From: Verrucomicrobiota bacterium
GTDB lineage: Bacteria > Verrucomicrobiota > Verrucomicrobiia > Limisphaerales > UBA1412
DNA length: 6,269 bases
Assembly: GCA_017557085.1 (NCBI GenBank)
Contig: JAFZAR010000154.1
Location: forward strand, 1-6,269
Direction: 5' to 3'
The notes under the pieces are model-generated. The model made no database searches. It was not told where the DNA came from and saw nothing but the letters and a program-made list of their open reading frames with translations. Position numbers and translations under genes: made by a program. Shown piece by piece: positions 6,155-6,269 of this stretch (position 1 is the first letter of the stretch; each line of letters starts with the position of its first letter).

Positions 6155-6269
6155 CGAGGCCAACGCTCGGCTCTGACCACCCTTTTGGGGTGGCGTGTTG
6201 GAGGAGAATCCGTTACCAGGGGTTACGCTTCGCCCACACCCCGTCTGTAATCTGTCGTCCCGTTGGGAC
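6155..6269. repeat. Row of short GC-rich hairpins, probable part of a dispersed intergenic repeat
   Basis: Four inverted repeats in succession: CGAG/CTCG (6155-6158, 6166-6169), CCACCC/GGGTGG (6177-6182, 6188-6193), GGGGT/ACCCC (6219-6223, 6238-6242) and GTCCC/GGGAC (6257-6261, 6265-6269). The last ends exactly at the window edge, so the element is probably truncated here. No credible gene or ribosome site is present. The block around GGGGTTACGCTTCGC resembles, from memory, structured repeats scattered between genes in several bacterial groups; this needs a genome-wide search to confirm. It could also be a structured RNA or an additional terminator. Confidence 0.45.

Noticed and set aside
4433..6163. 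Long open frame on the - strand across groEL (576 codons)
   Set aside because: It is a mirror of groEL's biased codon use, has no family resemblance, and crosses the terminator. The same applies to the - strand frames over dnaK (2471-3097, 3290-4429).
6177..6269. Start of a small protein gene at the right edge
   Set aside because: Frames are open but lack a start with a ribosome site, and the sequence is dominated by inverted repeats.

Overview
The window holds four genes on the + strand: the 3' part of a hybrid sensor histidine kinase, then the chaperone genes dnaK, groES and groEL. Beyond groEL there is a strong intrinsic terminator and a non-coding tail of hairpins. The DnaK carries the extra N-terminal segment typical of diderm bacteria, and the GroEL has a Gly-Gly-Met tail. 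From remembered GroEL family resemblance (opening MAAKQLLFEEKARQALLRGV) I would guess the PVC group, perhaps Lentisphaerae. This is a low-to-moderate inference that only a database search could settle.

Layout. Positions 2-1789 are the open 3' portion of a PAS-PAS-HisKA-HATPase-REC kinase; its frame runs off the left edge, so its true start is not in the window. Positions 1790-2020 form a dense regulatory region: TGTGACA repeats inside a large inverted repeat, a 16-bp perfect palindrome, a second inverted repeat, a near-consensus sigma-54 (-24/-12) promoter at 1937-1953, and a predicted hairpin in the dnaK 5' leader. dnaK occupies 2021-3967. Positions 3968-4087 carry a terminator-like hairpin and a leader hairpin whose left arm could instead pair with the groES Shine-Dalgarno. 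groES (4088-4381) and groEL (4415-6061) are 33 nt apart and clearly one operon. The transcription unit ends at an intrinsic terminator (6104-6140). The last ~115 bases are a row of short GC-rich hairpins that looks like part of a dispersed repeat.

How it works together. DnaK and GroES/GroEL are the two main ATP-driven folding systems of the cytosol. Here they sit side by side, without grpE, dnaJ or hrcA in view. I see no CIRCE operator and no sigma-32-type promoter. The visible signals instead suggest that dnaK is switched on by sigma-54 RNA polymerase with an enhancer-binding activator, possibly acting at the palindromes 80-145 bp upstream. groES-groEL would then be reached by partial read-through of the post-dnaK hairpin or by an unseen promoter. 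This unusual control arrangement is the most interesting thing in the window; it is inferred from sequence only. A functional link between the kinase and the chaperones is possible but is supported only by adjacency.
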